Source: Leptodontidium sp. MPI-SDFR-AT-0119 (taxonomy: Eukaryota; Ascomycota; Leotiomycetes; Helotiales; Leptodontidiaceae). From it: a stretch of DNA of 64,000 bases. Positions within the stretch are counted from its first letter, which is position 1, and every line of letters starts with the position of its first letter. Position numbers and translations under genes: made by a program. Below, in pieces: positions 48,122 to 59,917 of the stretch. The notes beneath the pieces are model-generated. The model had not been told where the DNA came from and did not search any database. It worked only from the letters and a program-made list of their open reading frames with translations. The stretch spans positions 3,038,001 to 3,102,000 of the forward strand of contig JAHLEZ010000005.1 in assembly GCA_020726505.1 (NCBI GenBank). The letters run 5' to 3'.

Positions 48122-49694
48122 CTACGCTGGATTATATCCTTTACTCGTATCGGTACAATTCAAACCTCCCAGCAGTGACCGATCCACATTCCTGCAAGTT
48201 ACCAAATTCGCACCGCTAAGACAGACAGAAGGGTCAGTATGTTTATTTTGATAGGTCAGATTGGGTAAAAAATGCTATAAGGAACGTACCTAATAGTTCT
48301 AATATCAACATTTTCGGCTACGATATTCGAGCAAGTCTCATTGCTCGAGCAGACTAGATGGGCTACAATAGGAGCGAAGACTCTGTTTGTTCGGCCTCTG
48401 ATGTTCCTGAACGTGACATCTTGGATGTTCAATTTAGACTATCATAGTCAGTTGGCCGTCTAAACGAATAAGGATGTGGAAAGGAGGTGGCTCACTGGAT
48501 GCTCAAAACAGAGAGTCTCATTGTCTTGCCCGTAGCATTGGGTAATGGTAAGACCGTAATCGACATTGTCCAGCCACATCCCATCGTAGGTGACATTACG
48601 GACAAGACCACGCCCACCACCACCACTGAGGGCAGCTGATTTCTCAGAGTAGGAGTCGGGCCAGACTTTGATGCGTGCTCCTTCTGAAGAGTTGTACATG
48701 TTGACATTGGTCACGAGGATGTTCTCAACATAGCTGTAATGACAGTTAGCTTTCTCTGCATCTCCAGCATGAAACATTCGGGTGGGTGGACTTACTCGAC
48801 TCGTTCAGGGTATTGGCCCAAGCTCCCAACTGAGATACCATGCGTACCATTGCAGCTCAAGTTACGGACAATGATGTTGGTGCTATTGGGTTTGAAGCTA
48901 ACGCAGTCTAGAGGAGGTCAATTAATTAAGTCATATGAAAGTTTCAGAACAAGGAACATACCATCACCATTAGTAATCGTAGAATTCTGGATAATGATAC
49001 CAGTCGAACGGTAGGTGTCCCATCCATCTGTATTCTTCTCAAAATTCTGGTTGTTGGAGACGGAATACAGACGCATGTCTGTATACACGACATCGCTAGA
49101 ATTGGCGATTATATTGTGCCAAAACGGCGATGCCGTGAGGCTCAGGTCGGAAATCGATCCGCCTTTGAGGCCAACAGTTGCGAACAAAATAGGTCGGTTG
49201 GTGCTTTTCTTTGCGGCGAATGCGTTCCACCATGTTTGGCCATTGCCATGAATGGTACCGCCTCCATAAACATTGACGTCCTTTCCACCAAGCAGGAAAT
49301 AGCTGGTAGCATTCTGGAAAACGAGCCGGAAGGAGTTCTTCTGCCAGTAATCCGTGTCATTGGTGAATGAGATGCTGCCTTGGATATCCAAATCGACAGC
49401 GTTGAGATATGTGAGGTTAAGAGGAGTTCCTATGACATAGGATGACTTCTCAAGGAAGATGACATGGCCGCCGTTATTGCAATCCTTGACGGCGTCGAGA
49501 ATGAACTTCGAGTCATCAGAAAGTTTATCGTTGTGGCTATTCACAAGACAGGTTTTTGTTCTTTCGGGAGAGCTCTGTGCGGTGATGGGACGGGGTGATC
49601 TGAGGTTCTTGAAGACGGGTATTTGAGAAATGCTGGTTGCGAGGGTACACAGCGGAGCTGCTACTGACAGCAAGAGGAGAGTTGGCGAGACCAT
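48122..49694 (-). CDS. Secreted exo-polygalacturonase, glycoside hydrolase family 28
   Basis: Five exons: 49694-48962, 48907-48796, 48733-48496, 48438-48290 and 48215-48122; 441 aa. The signal peptide is [21 protein letters not shown]. The GH28 right-handed beta-helix motifs are all present: [23 protein letters not shown] and RIKVWP, carrying the three catalytic Asp, the His and the RIK substrate-binding residues. The wording [10 protein letters not shown] and [11 protein letters not shown] fits exo-acting galacturan 1,4-alpha-galacturonidases, which release galacturonic acid from pectin ends. There are many N-glycosylation sequons (such as NLTY, NATS, NSSD, NVTY, NETL). The first in-frame Met upstream (MIDIRR) would hide the signal peptide, so MVSPT is chosen. 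A TATATAA-type box lies about 55 bp upstream. Expected to be extracellular and pectin-inducible. Confidence 0.93.
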
Positions 49695-50715
49695 TTTGAA
49701 GGAAGATGAGATACGTGACAACCTACGAATATCGATCATTACTGACCTGTATATATAATCTACCTGTAAGGATCTCCGGTCCCGGATGCTAATCTTGGGA
49801 GTCGGGTTGTCGAAATCATTTCCACATCTCGGGATATCGAGAGCGACACGACCATAGAGTTCTTGGGTCTACATCCCGATCATGAGCTTCCGACTTGCAA
49901 ACAGTACTGCCCAGAGCTACTAGCCAACCGGCCGGAATAACTATCAAGCATTTTCTAAGATGAGTGGGGGTACAAAGGACATGTAAGTTCGGAAAAGATG
50001 CGGGGTTGCGGGGAGAGAATTGGGGAAAGACAATGGAAAAGTAAGAAGGTGGACCGGAAAAGAGAGTTTATAGAGATGAGATGGATATCTTGAACTAAGC
50101 GACGACTGTAAATTTTCCGTCGTGTTGTGATTCGTTCGCTTTGGTGTCAATTGAACCCACTGGCGAATACCAAGACGGGAAAATGCGATTCTTTGAGAAT
50201 AGGCACCGAGTGGATGGATCTTGGCGCACGAGTCATGCCAATTTTATGTAATTTGGGATTCTTGGGGAACCGTGATGTCGGGTCTGCAAGTGGGATTGAC
50301 CAGTCAATGTTAAAATAAAAATAAAAGTCTACTAGATAGATCTTGGTGATCTTTTGTGAGTCAAATTAAATCTATTAACGGGTAATGAGTCGGTCCTCTG
50401 ACTTGATGAATGACAGGGAATGAAAAAGCGAAGTAAGTGGTCTTCCAATTCCCGCCGGTGAAATGAGTAATATATCTTGAAAGAAGAGGGGCAGGACTTT
50501 GGTTAAGACTCTTATCTAAGATGCCATGGAAGTCGTGGAAATGGGGTTGGCCCAGTTGTGGTTTCAACATCGGATGACTTCTTCACGAAGTATAAACAAT
50601 AGAGTTCAAGCATGCGAAGATCCATTTATCATTCATATCTTAACCCCGAGATAACCTTCCCTCAGCATTCTCGCAACTACAATAAAGACTACTCGAGTGA
50701 CCCTCACCGCTTGGT
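49695..50715. other. GH28 promoter and 3' flank of the SDR gene
   Basis: Upstream of the pectinase gene, so any pectin or carbon-source control sites should lie in its left part. No gene seen in the rest. Confidence 0.5.
49750..49758 (-). promoter_or_regulatory. TATA box of the GH28 gene
   Basis: TTATATATA on the minus strand, about 55 bp upstream of the start codon, a usual distance for a strongly inducible secreted-enzyme gene. Confidence 0.5.
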
Positions 50716-51708
50716 TCATGGCCAGCCGAGAAGTCCGAAAGTGAACTTGTCAGTGCTTTCAATCTCCTTCGACATTTCCTTGAGGTCATCAACATCCCAA
50801 TGAGCCCAGACGAACTTTCCATTCAGGAACTTGGCTTCGGGACTGACTGCCCAGACGACGAAGTTGGTTGGCAATTCCACTTGAGTAAAGGTCAGTTGAG
50901 CTCATCATGAGAAGCTGATTTGAAACTTACTGGCATCAAATGGAAGCGTTATTCCGGAATCAGATGTCTTGTCGTTCACTGGATGGCCGAAATGTCAGTA
51001 AGATTTCACAAAGGATCGAATTGAACAAAGGTAACTGCTCTGCGTGGATAGTGAGAACTTACTTGCAGTCATGATCACGCCAGGATGGACGTTCAAGACG
51101 AAGAACTCAGGGTACTCATGATGGACATATTCGAAGAACTTAGCAGCAGCCAGCTTAGATGTGTGATATCCAGAGTACCCAGGGAGGTACTTCAAGTGCG
51201 TGACTCCAGTGCTGATGTTGATGATAGCTGCTCCTTCGGCGGCAACTGGGACGAATGCAGTCACAACGTTGAAGTTACCCTTCACATTGACCTCGAAGCC
51301 ATTATACCAATCCTCAAGATCGACTTTGGCGATGGGGTTGAGGTTAGGCAAGAAGCCTGCATTGGCGACAAGGACATCGATCGGTCCAACGGCGGCTTTG
51401 ATAGATTCGAAAGCCGTAACGAGTGCACTCTTGTTGACTATATCGGCAACGTAGGTGTAGATCTTGGTCTTGGTATATTCCTTCTCGAGCTGGGTCTTGG
51501 TGTCGATGAGAGTTTTCTCGGTTCGTCCTAGGAGTGAGATGGTTGAAGCTCCGGACTGTGCGAAGGAGCGAGCAAGACCAACACCGATTCCGGCGCCGCC
51601 ACCGGTAATTACGATGTTCTTGCCTGCTGTGGAGAGACGTGGAGATGTTGGGTCTATGGCGGGATATGTATCACGGTGGTAGGTCTTGACTGGTGATGGG
51701 AACTCCAT
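50716..51708 (-). CDS. Short-chain dehydrogenase/reductase
   Basis: Three exons: 51708-51063, 50978-50931 and 50879-50716, with introns of 84 and 51 nt; 285 aa. Classical SDR fold: cofactor motif TGGGAGIG near residue 37, the NAG motif in VLVANAGFLP, a catalytic Ser in ISTG and the Tyr-Lys pair in YHTSK. The C-terminus (VVWAVSPEAKFLNGKFVWAHWDVDDL) is the substrate-side lobe found in many fungal SDRs of unknown substrate. The MEFPSPVK start is chosen because the frame further upstream has no family-like sequence. It is divergently transcribed from the MFS transporter gene across 743 bp, so co-regulation, for instance in detoxification, is possible but unproven. Substrate and cofactor preference are not predicted. 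Confidence 0.88.
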
Positions 51709-52451
51709 TTTGATTCTTGGTCTGACGTTGATGAGATGGGTTTGAGATATGTTTGGATGAAGTGATGCTGAGTTAATGTTTCTGGAGGGAACTGAAATTT
51801 GCTTTGTGCTCACTCTCATTATATATCCAAAGATACTGCCTTCTTTCGTCATCTCTCCCTTCCATTCCTCCAGCCATGGCTGATTCATTCACAGGCAGCA
51901 AAGGCCAAAGCGCATCAACTTCAGCACCTCTGCTTATTCAGAATCGCATTGGTAATACACAGCGAATGAAATTTGATGGTTCCGATAGCTTAATATCTCA
52001 CGGATCATAAGGTTTACAAGCCTCTGTATGCTCCTTCGGGAAATTCAGAAATGGCTGCGAATTCAGGGCGTTTTTTGCTGGCTCGCTTAGCGAGACAGGG
52101 GTTGGCGGGTTGTTTATTGATGCCTCCGAACACCTCAAACCCCCTGGCAATTCCACATTACAGCATCTAAATGGATGGAAATGAATGTTGCTTATGAAGC
52201 GCGTGCTTCTGCTATTTTCTAGGCGTTCTTTGTCATCTTAATTGCGATCCTTCGGAATTCGTTGTCTCTTGGCAGGGTTAAACAGGGGCTAATGATGGGG
52301 AACTTATTAGTGCTTCAAAGGCCATTGCACCGTATTTCTCGCCAATTTTCAGATACAAAATTCTCTTCCGCCCCTCAACTTCGATTTCTTTCTTTTAAAA
52401 TATTCAACAGAATTTCAAGCACGTTCCCAATTCCTATCACTATCATCCAAA
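51709..52451. promoter_or_regulatory. Divergent promoter shared by the SDR and MFS genes
   Basis: 743 bp between two divergent start codons. A TATATAA-like word lies at 51819-51826 on the SDR side. A 16-bp word at 52145-52160 is shared with 17524-17539. A short plus-strand frame at 51804-52010 is not convincing. Confidence 0.45.
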
Positions 52452-54827
52452 ATGAAGGACATTATCCGAGACTCAACATTCGGCCAAATCGTTCGTCTTC
52501 TAAGCAAGAACAAACTCCTCCTCTACCCCGAAGAAGATCCCAACTTCAAATGTCCCAAAGGCTACAATGACAATACAAATCTACCCGAAGCTGTAGTCCG
52601 AGAGAGAACCCGCTCGTTCTTCTCGACAGCCAGCAATCCCCACAACTCATACATCGACGATGAAGAAGCGATCACTACTCCTGAGTCGAAGGATGAAAGC
52701 GGATCTAATGAGAGCACTGATAAGGGCGAGAATTCCGATCTGGAGCGTGCCAATACTGCGAGACTGGAGCGAACGAAGAGTCGTCCTATTCTTCCATCGA
52801 AGTCAGCAGATGGAACGATATTGGTGGATTGGTACATGACAGGTACGTGATTCGATCTCGTAGGGGCTAGTAGTTGCTAACAGCTTTCAGATGATCCGGA
52901 GTATCCTCAAAACTGGAGCGCCGGGAAGAAACTTTATGTGTCTTTCCAGATTTGGTATTCTTGTTTCCATGTCTCTTGATATCCCGGACATTGACTGATA
53001 TGTGTAGTGTATATTCGTTTGCCGTCTACGTCGGATCTTCGATCTACTCGCCTGGCTCTGGGTGGGGTTATGGATGACTTCAATCTGAGTGCTGTGACTG
53101 GACTCCTGGGATTGGCTCTGTATGTTCTTGCATGTAAGTGATTCAGTTTCCCCCAACGATCGTATATCTGATTGATTAGCAGATGGCATTGGTCCAATGC
53201 TTTTTGCTCCGATGAGCGAGTAAGTGTAATCATCATACGTCTTTGATCTACTGCTGACTTCTGGCCAGAATACCTGCCATCGGCCGGACTCCGATATATG
53301 TTTGGACGTTTGTCCTCTTCGTGATTCTGCAGATCCCGACAGCGCTGGTAGATAATTTTGCTGGGCTGTTGGTCCTTCGATTTTTGGCAGGTTTCTTCGG
53401 TAAGCATACATCGGATAAACTGCAGTACTCAAGTTAAGCTCATCTATCTATAGGCTCTCCATGTCTAGCTACTGGAGCTGCGACATTCCAGGATATGGTA
53501 ACCTCTCCAAAATCACCATGGATTGATAGGTTGCTGACAGCTCCAAGTACTCCATGGTCAAGATGCCACATCTATTAGCTTTCTGGGCTGGCGCAGGCAA
53601 GTTCGAGTAACTCCAACATCGTATGTACCTATGTACTAACATCACCCAGTGACATTAGGTCCAGCGCTAGCTCCCATCGTCGCAGGCTTCAGCATCTCAG
53701 CCAAAGACTGGCACTGGTTCGGTAAGTCTCCTCTCCCACTTCACAATCCTCCAATAAGAAAAGCATTCTAACGACCTCACCCATCCAGCCTGGGAAGAAC
53801 TCTGGCTCTCTGGTCCCATCTGCCTCATGATGTTCGTTTCCCTCCCCGAAACGTCAGCCCCCAACATCCTCCTCCGCCGCGCCAGGCGCCTCCGCAAACT
53901 CACAGACAAAGTAAACCTCCGCTCGCAATCTGAGATAGACCAAGCAGGCATGACAGCTAGCGATGTGGCGTACGATGCGCTCATCAAGCCGTGGCAGATC
54001 AATCTTTTGGATCCCGCTGTGGTGAGCCCACCTCCCCTCCCCCTTTTCTCTCGCTTAACTATTTTACCGAGATGTTATGCTGACAATAACTTCTGTGTGC
54101 TTCAGGCCTTCACAACCGTCTACACAGCCCTCGTATACGGAATCTTCTACTCATTCTTCGAGTCCTTCCCCTTAGTATTCCCAGTCTTGTACGGTTTCAA
54201 TCTCGGAGAATCACAGTTACCATTCTTAGCCGTGGTCGTTTCATTGTTGATCTGCATACCGTTGTATTGCTACTACTATTACTACATCGTCGAACCGCGC
54301 GTTAAGATAAGTGGGTTTGGGGAGCCTGAGGAGAGGTTGATTCCTGGGTTGATTGCTACTTTTTTCGTTCCTGCTGGGTTGTTCCTTTTCGGTACGTTTG
54401 AAGTCCTCTGCCAATGTCCCATTACCTACCTGTGTACAGTATACTGTAGAGCACACAGTATTGCGAATACGCTAACAACATCCTACCACCAGCATGGACA
54501 TCTAACCCCTCAATCCACTGGATTTCCCCCACGATAGGCGTCTTCCTAGTCATGAGAGGCTGCTACACGATCATGCAAGCCATCTTCCTCTACTTATCCT
54601 TCACCTACCCTCAATACGCCGCGTCGCTATTCGCAGCCAACGATTTCGCGAGATCAGCTTTTGCGGCTGGAGCAACGGAGTTCTCGGGGCCAATGTTTCA
54701 CAGGTTGGGCGTCGCGAGGGGGTGTAGTTTGCTTGGGGGTCTGACGGTCGGGTGTACGGTGCTTTTTTATTGTTTGTTTTTCTTTGGGAAGGATTTGAGG
54801 GCGAGGAGTAGGTTTGCTGTTAAGTAG
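52452..54827 (+). CDS. MFS drug:H+ antiporter (DHA1 type), with a frameshift in exon 3
   Basis: Eleven exons: 52452-52842, 52891-52954, 53008-53133, 53183-53219, 53269-53399, 53454-53497, 53548-53596, 53650-53721, 53789-54021, 54106-54391 and 54493-54827. All introns are GT-AG except the seventh (53597-53649), which is GC-AG with a good GCAAGT donor. The family length would be about 588 aa. A hydrophilic N-terminus (MKDIIRDSTFGQIVR) is followed by twelve expected membrane spans with MFS words such as VYVGSSIYSPG, GIGPMLFAPMSE and TLGPALAPIVAG. The N-terminus resembles fluconazole/benomyl-resistance type transporters. Exon 3 is 126 nt, but its phases require 124 or 127: after YSPGS the sequence must lose one base to continue into MDDFNLSAV. 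Left as is, translation stops at once (TGA at about 53073). So this allele looks null, unless it is an assembly error in the G-rich word near 53058-53068. Confidence 0.82.
53597..53649 (+). other. GC-AG intron of the MFS gene
   Basis: 53-nt intron with the donor G|GCAAGT and acceptor CCCAG. Splicing restores GAVTLGPALAP, a conserved MFS stretch. No GT donor nearby gives the right phase. Confidence 0.7.
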
Positions 54828-55100
54828 GTAGTGTACTGGCGGAGGCGGTGATGCTGGGATGGGGGAACATTGAATAGTGTGGGTTTGCGTGGTTACTATG
54901 ATGGACACATGGTGGATAATAGATTGGGACGCGAACTGGTGAGTGCTGGCTAGAGCTATTGGCAATTTTCTTGTTGCTTTGTATTGTGTAGTTTTCTCTA
55001 CCTTAAAATTGCGCCTTGACCCGATGACTTGCTTCATCTTGAGTTCCCCATCCCATCCAACCATCTCGAAACTTCGCCCCATGATCACAATGACGCAAAA
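54828..55100. other. Tail-to-tail space, MFS gene / ivdA
   Basis: 273 bp between convergent stop codons, presumably both 3' untranslated regions. Confidence 0.55.
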
Positions 55101-56488
55101 TTACTGTGCAAAGCTACTGTACTCCTTGTTGAAGGCCTGGGGACGTTAGCTCAAGTCTAGAAGTATCCATGGAGAACTTAGACTTACCCTTCCAATAACC
55201 ATCTTCCTAATCTCCGTCGTTCCTGCGCCTATTTCGTACAGTTTGGCACTATCACAGTTAGCACTGATAACCCATACATTAGGAGCCAGACTTACTCTCT
55301 CAACAACCTCGAAGCGGGCATTTCCTCAACGTAGCCCATACCACCTAGTAACTGAATGCAATCAAGCGTACACTCAGTCGCCCTCTCTGCTGCATACATA
55401 ATAGCACCTGCGCAATCCTGGGTCCGGATCTGGCCCATCTCGTCAACCTTCCTAGCCGTATCGTAGGTATAAGCTCTAGAAGCTTGAAGTTTGGTGTACA
55501 TATCCGAGAGTTTGCCTTGAACGAGTTGGTTATGGGCGATTGGAGAACCAAATTGTTTCCTCTGATGCGTGAATGGGAGAGTGACGTCCATAGCTGCTTG
55601 CATGATACCCAGTGGTCCAGCGCTGAGAACAAGACGCTCTAAGTCCAAACCCTCCATCAGAACTTTGACTCCACGATTGATCTCTCCGAGAACATTTTCT
55701 TTTGGAACAAATACGTTCTCGAAGACGAGTTCTCCTGTATTGCTTCCACGCATGCCCATCTTGTCCAGCTTTCGGGCACAGCTGAAACCCTCGAATTCTT
55801 TCTGAACAAGGAATGCCGTGATCCCTTTAGATCCCTTGTCTGGTTCAGTCTTCGCGTATACCACAATAACATCTGCGTCGGGCCCGTTGGTGATCCACAT
55901 CTTGGTTCCGTTAAGAACATATCCACCATCAACAGCCTTCGCTGTTGTCCGCATACTAACAACATCGCTTCCTGCTCCACTCTCCGACATTGCCAAAGCA
56001 CCCACATTTGTCCCCGCGATCAAGCCTGGCAAGAACCTCTTCTTCTGCTCAGGATTTCCATTCAATTGGAGTTGATTGACACACAATTGAGAGTGTGCCG
56101 CGTAACTCAACCCAATTGAGCCAGAAGCCCTTGATATTTCCTCCATAACGACACAATGTGCCTGGTATCCCATCGATAAACCCCCGACATCCTCATCCGC
56201 AGTTATCCCCAGGAACCCCGCATCTCCGAGCTTCTGCCACATTTCGTTTGGGAAGGCATTGGTTTTGTCTGTTTTGGCAGCCAACTCTTCTGGTATTTCG
56301 CGTCTTGTGAATTCCTGGACTCGTTCTCGAAGCTCTTCTAAGTCTGCGGAGGAGGGCACTTCGAAGCCTTTGGGGTGTTTGGATGATGCATTCCGATGTT
56401 GGATTGCTGATATTGGGATTTGAGGCTTGACTCGGAGTTGTAATGTTGGGCGGGTCGCCAATGATCGAATACACCTCGCTGTCGCCAT
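55101..56488 (-). CDS. ivdA: Isovaleryl-CoA dehydrogenase
   Basis: Three exons: 56488-55296, 55248-55188 and 55136-55101, with introns of 47 and 51 nt; 429 aa, the usual length. The Arg-rich, acid-free N-terminus ([20 protein letters not shown]) is a mitochondrial presequence. Acyl-CoA dehydrogenase blocks are present: [22 protein letters not shown], and the C-terminal [19 protein letters not shown] and EIRKMVIGR. The catalytic base typical of isovaleryl-CoA dehydrogenases is Glu284 in LDLERLVL, a position that sets this enzyme apart from most other family members. It oxidises isovaleryl-CoA to 3-methylcrotonyl-CoA, passing electrons to ETF. The divergent neighbour mccB encodes a subunit of the next enzyme in leucine breakdown, and the two share a 299-bp promoter. 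Confidence 0.95.
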
Positions 56489-56787
56489 TCTGTACGATAT
56501 TACTGTCGAGAAGGAAGAGAATGAAGAACGAACTGTTCCCCCTTCTACATCGTTGCTGTTTCCTTGACCAGCTCGGCATTGTTAGATCTGATTACCACCC
56601 CAGGCCTTGTGCCGAGCCGAGAAAGCAACATCCATGTCTACCCCAGCCCGCGGGGCCGCGAATAGCCGATCAATTCGACGTCCCAGCTCGCGGGACATAC
56701 CTACATCTTGAAGAGACAAAGCCCTTTGAATTTGATGTAGATTCCCAATACTGCAGCTGCAGCTGCGGCACTTTCCCAAGAACTACA
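56489..56787. promoter_or_regulatory. Bidirectional ivdA/mccB promoter with a duplicated GC-rich 13-mer
   Basis: 299 bp between divergent start codons. CCCAGCCCGCGGG (56642-56654) and CCCAGCTCGCGGG (56682-56694) differ at one base and lie exactly 40 bp apart, that is on the same face of the helix. The core CCCGCGGG of the first copy is a palindrome. A regulator of leucine catabolism that binds both sites is a reasonable inference; no known factor is claimed. Confidence 0.55.
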
Positions 56788-58654
56788 ATGTCTACTTTCA
56801 GAGCTTCTCGAGAAGCATTAAAGCTCTCGCGGCGCATACCGAGGTCCTCTCTTCGAACACCCCTCCCTGTCCGACTGGGCTCTCGAGGCATCGCATCGTA
56901 CTGCCCTCCCAACCAAGCCAATGCCATATCAGTCCTTCCTACGGTCGTCGACCCTTCATCAGAAGAATACAAGGAAAATGCTAGACAAATGGGAGAAGTC
57001 ATGGGGAAGCTGGAGGAGCTTACGAAGAAGATACACCAGGGCGGACCACCGAAGGCGCGAGAGAAGCATCTTGCTAGAAAGAAAATGTTGCCCAGGGATC
57101 GAGTCACGGCTTTGATTGATCCTGGAACTTCTTTCTTGGAGTTGTCTGCTTTGGCTGGCCATGAGATGTACCCCGAAGCTGACATTCCAGCTGGTGGAAT
57201 TATCACTGGTGTGGGAGTTATTGAGGGCGTTACGTGCATGATCGTTGCGAATGACAGTACTGTCAAAGGAGGAACGTATTATCCTATCACGATTAAGAAG
57301 CACTTGAGAGCGCAGGCTATAGCTCAAGAGAACAATCTCCCGTAAGTCTGAGTACCAATTACCGAAACAGATCTAACAAGAAGCAGTTGTGTGTATCTTG
57401 TTGATTCTGGTGGAGCCAATCTTCCCCACCAAGCAGATGTGTTTCCAGACCGAGATCACTTTGGCCGCATCTTCTTCAACCAAGCTAGAATGAGCTCTAT
57501 GGGGATACCTCAGATAGCCGTTGTCATGGGTCCTTGCACAGCAGGAGGAGCATACATGCCAGCCATGTCAGACGAAAGCATCATCGTCGACGGCCAAGGT
57601 CACATCTTCCTCGCTGGCCCTCCACTCGTCAAAGCAGCCACTGGAGAAGTTGTGAGCGCAGAAGACTTAGGAGGAGGCAAGATGCACACCACCGTCTCCG
57701 GCGTAACAGACTACCTAGCAGTCGACGACGCCCACGCACTCGTTCTAGCCAGACGGTCAATCAGCAACCTCAACTGGCCCAAAAAACCCTTCCCCGCTCC
57801 AACAACCTACGAAGAGCCCCTCCACGACCCAGAAGAACTAATCGGCATCGCCAGCACGAACTTACGGAAACCTCTCCCCATCCACGAAATCATCGCGAGA
57901 ATCGTAGACGGCAGCGTCTTCTCCGAGTTCAAGCGCGACTACGGCAGCAGTCTCGTCACAGGCTTCGCGCACATCTACGGTCAAAAAGTCGGCATCATAG
58001 CTAATAACGGAATCTTATTCAGCACATCCTCACTTAAGGGAGCGCATTTCATAGAACTATGCTGCCAGCGTCAGATCCCCCTCGTCTTCCTGCAGAACAT
58101 CAGCGGGTTCATGGTCGGCACCGACGCGGAGCGCGAAGGCATCGCGAAGAACGGCGCCAAGCTCGTGACGGCCGTGGCGTGTGCCAACGTACCGAAATTC
58201 ACCGTCGTCGTGGGAGCCAGTAACGGAGCAGGCAACTACGGTATGTGTGGTCGGGCGTACGGTCCTAGGTTCTTGTGGATGTGGCCGAATGCGAAGATTG
58301 GCGTTATGGGGTCTGAGCAGTTGACTGCTGTTATGGAGACGGTTGGGAAGGCGGTGGATCCTGAGTTGAAGGCGAGGATTGAGAGGGAGAGTGAGGCTGT
58401 TTTCTCGTCGGCGAGGTTATGGGTTAGTCTCTCTTCCCCCTTTCCCAACTCCTGTTATATGCTTCTTTCTCTGTTGGGTTTGAAATTATTGAAATAGCAT
58501 CAAGTACGTGTGAATGATATACTGACAAAAGAGACAGGATGATGGCGTTATACCCCCGAGCCACACACGCCGGGTCCTGGGATTGGGATTGATGGCTGCA
58601 ATGGGCGGGAAGAACGAACCGGAACCAACAAAATTCGGCGTCTTTAGAATGTAG
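56788..58654 (+). CDS. mccB: Methylcrotonyl-CoA carboxylase beta (carboxyltransferase) subunit
   Basis: Three exons: 56788-57341, 57387-58422 and 58538-58654, with introns of 45 and 115 nt; 568 aa. The N-terminus ([20 protein letters not shown]) is a mitochondrial presequence. The rest is an acyl-CoA carboxyltransferase: [67 protein letters not shown] and [21 protein letters not shown], the last two forming the acyl-CoA and carboxybiotin sites. The ending [15 protein letters not shown] is typical of MCC beta rather than propionyl-CoA carboxylase. With the biotin-carrying alpha subunit, not in this window, it carboxylates 3-methylcrotonyl-CoA in leucine breakdown. The second intron has a weak GTTAGT donor, but the frame and family sequence on both sides agree. 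Confidence 0.95.
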
Positions 58655-59917
58655 TTGTACTGCATATACCTTTGAATGAATCAAAGGTCCAAAACTACTT
58701 TGAAAAGATTAGATATTTCTCGCGTCCTGTGAGATACTTGTCCCGCTTATTTCTTAATCATGGCGTGAAAGAAGTGCTGTTTTGCTCAATGGGATATGGG
58801 AAGCGAGGTAGATGCATTCTTTTCATGCAAGGTCTTACTGTCCAGGTTCTCGCCTACCTGTCTATTGATGTGATGAACCCGAAGCCACTAATACCTTGCT
58901 TTCAAGTCCCTGTGAATATTACCTGTCCTCCTGGTCCCTATTCATACTAACTCCCCTCCCCTATCAGCCGGTGAGACCTAAAGTCTAAAACTCAAACAAC
59001 CTACCTTCCTTAAGACAGACAACTAACTCACTGACTATCTCCCTAGCTCACTTACTCACTTACTCACCCCTCCCGACTCATCCTCAATTTTCCAGAGAAA
59101 CAAAGTGCTGTACATAAACGCAGCATCAAATATTTCACCTCCCTTCACTTCACTTCATTCATTTAACAACTAGCAGCGAAAAAGGTAAATGCGTAAGTAA
59201 GAGATAATATCCAAAATATAACACAAACACAACACATTTCAAACCTCCAAACATCCAACTGTCCAAGTCCTTCATTCTTTCATCGATTTAACTTATTGAT
59301 TTAACTTTACTTTACTTACCAAGTATAATCACTAGAATCTTTATTTCAATGTTATAATATTACTACGGATCTTTTTAAATATCGAAATCTTTTAAGCGTT
59401 ATAAGGAAAGGGATAAGGGGATGTGGATGTGGATGTGGATGTAGTGTGATGTTAGCTGTGCTTGTTGATTGTGGATGGATCGCTTAACGCTTGGTGGAGT
59501 TTGGATTGGACGTTATAGGAGTTGGGGATTTAATGGATTAAGTGATTGTTTAGGATATCTGAAAGAAAAGATCCAAGTAGAGGAATTGATCATGAGGGGT
59601 CGATGGATAATTGAATGTGTTGTGTTGTGTCATGCTGTCAGGAAAGTACAGCACTTGAAACAGAGATAAATGAAAAATTCACGCTCGTTGTATTCCCAAT
59701 ACCTGTATAGGTTGTGTGTGAGAAGTGGTAGTACACAATAAATAAAATAAAAAGACAGTCTGTATTGCTTGCAATCAGATACCCAACCGGCCCTTATAAT
59801 AACTCCTCCAAAGCCCCACCCACTTATCCTATCTACCGTGGACCCCTTTCCTCCCTCCATCAAGTTCCGTCGTGCATGTGCCGTTAGTCCACTCCATATC
59901 CAATCCAATCCATTCAT
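58655..59917. other. Intergenic between convergent genes
   Basis: AT-rich, with a short GGATGT tandem repeat at 59419-59442. No supportable gene. Frames at 58672-58950 and 59469-59669 lack domains. Confidence 0.5.
59419..59442. repeat. (GGATGT)4 repeat
   Basis: Four exact hexamer units in intergenic DNA. Confidence 0.85.

Noticed and set aside
57534..58004. 156-codon Arg/His-rich plus-strand frame inside mccB
   Set aside because: It is an alternative-frame shadow of the carboxyltransferase coding sequence.
58498..58503. Six-base micro-exon CATCAA within mccB intron 2
   Set aside because: It would leave a second intron of only 34 nt, and the family sequence runs straight from LW to DDGV.
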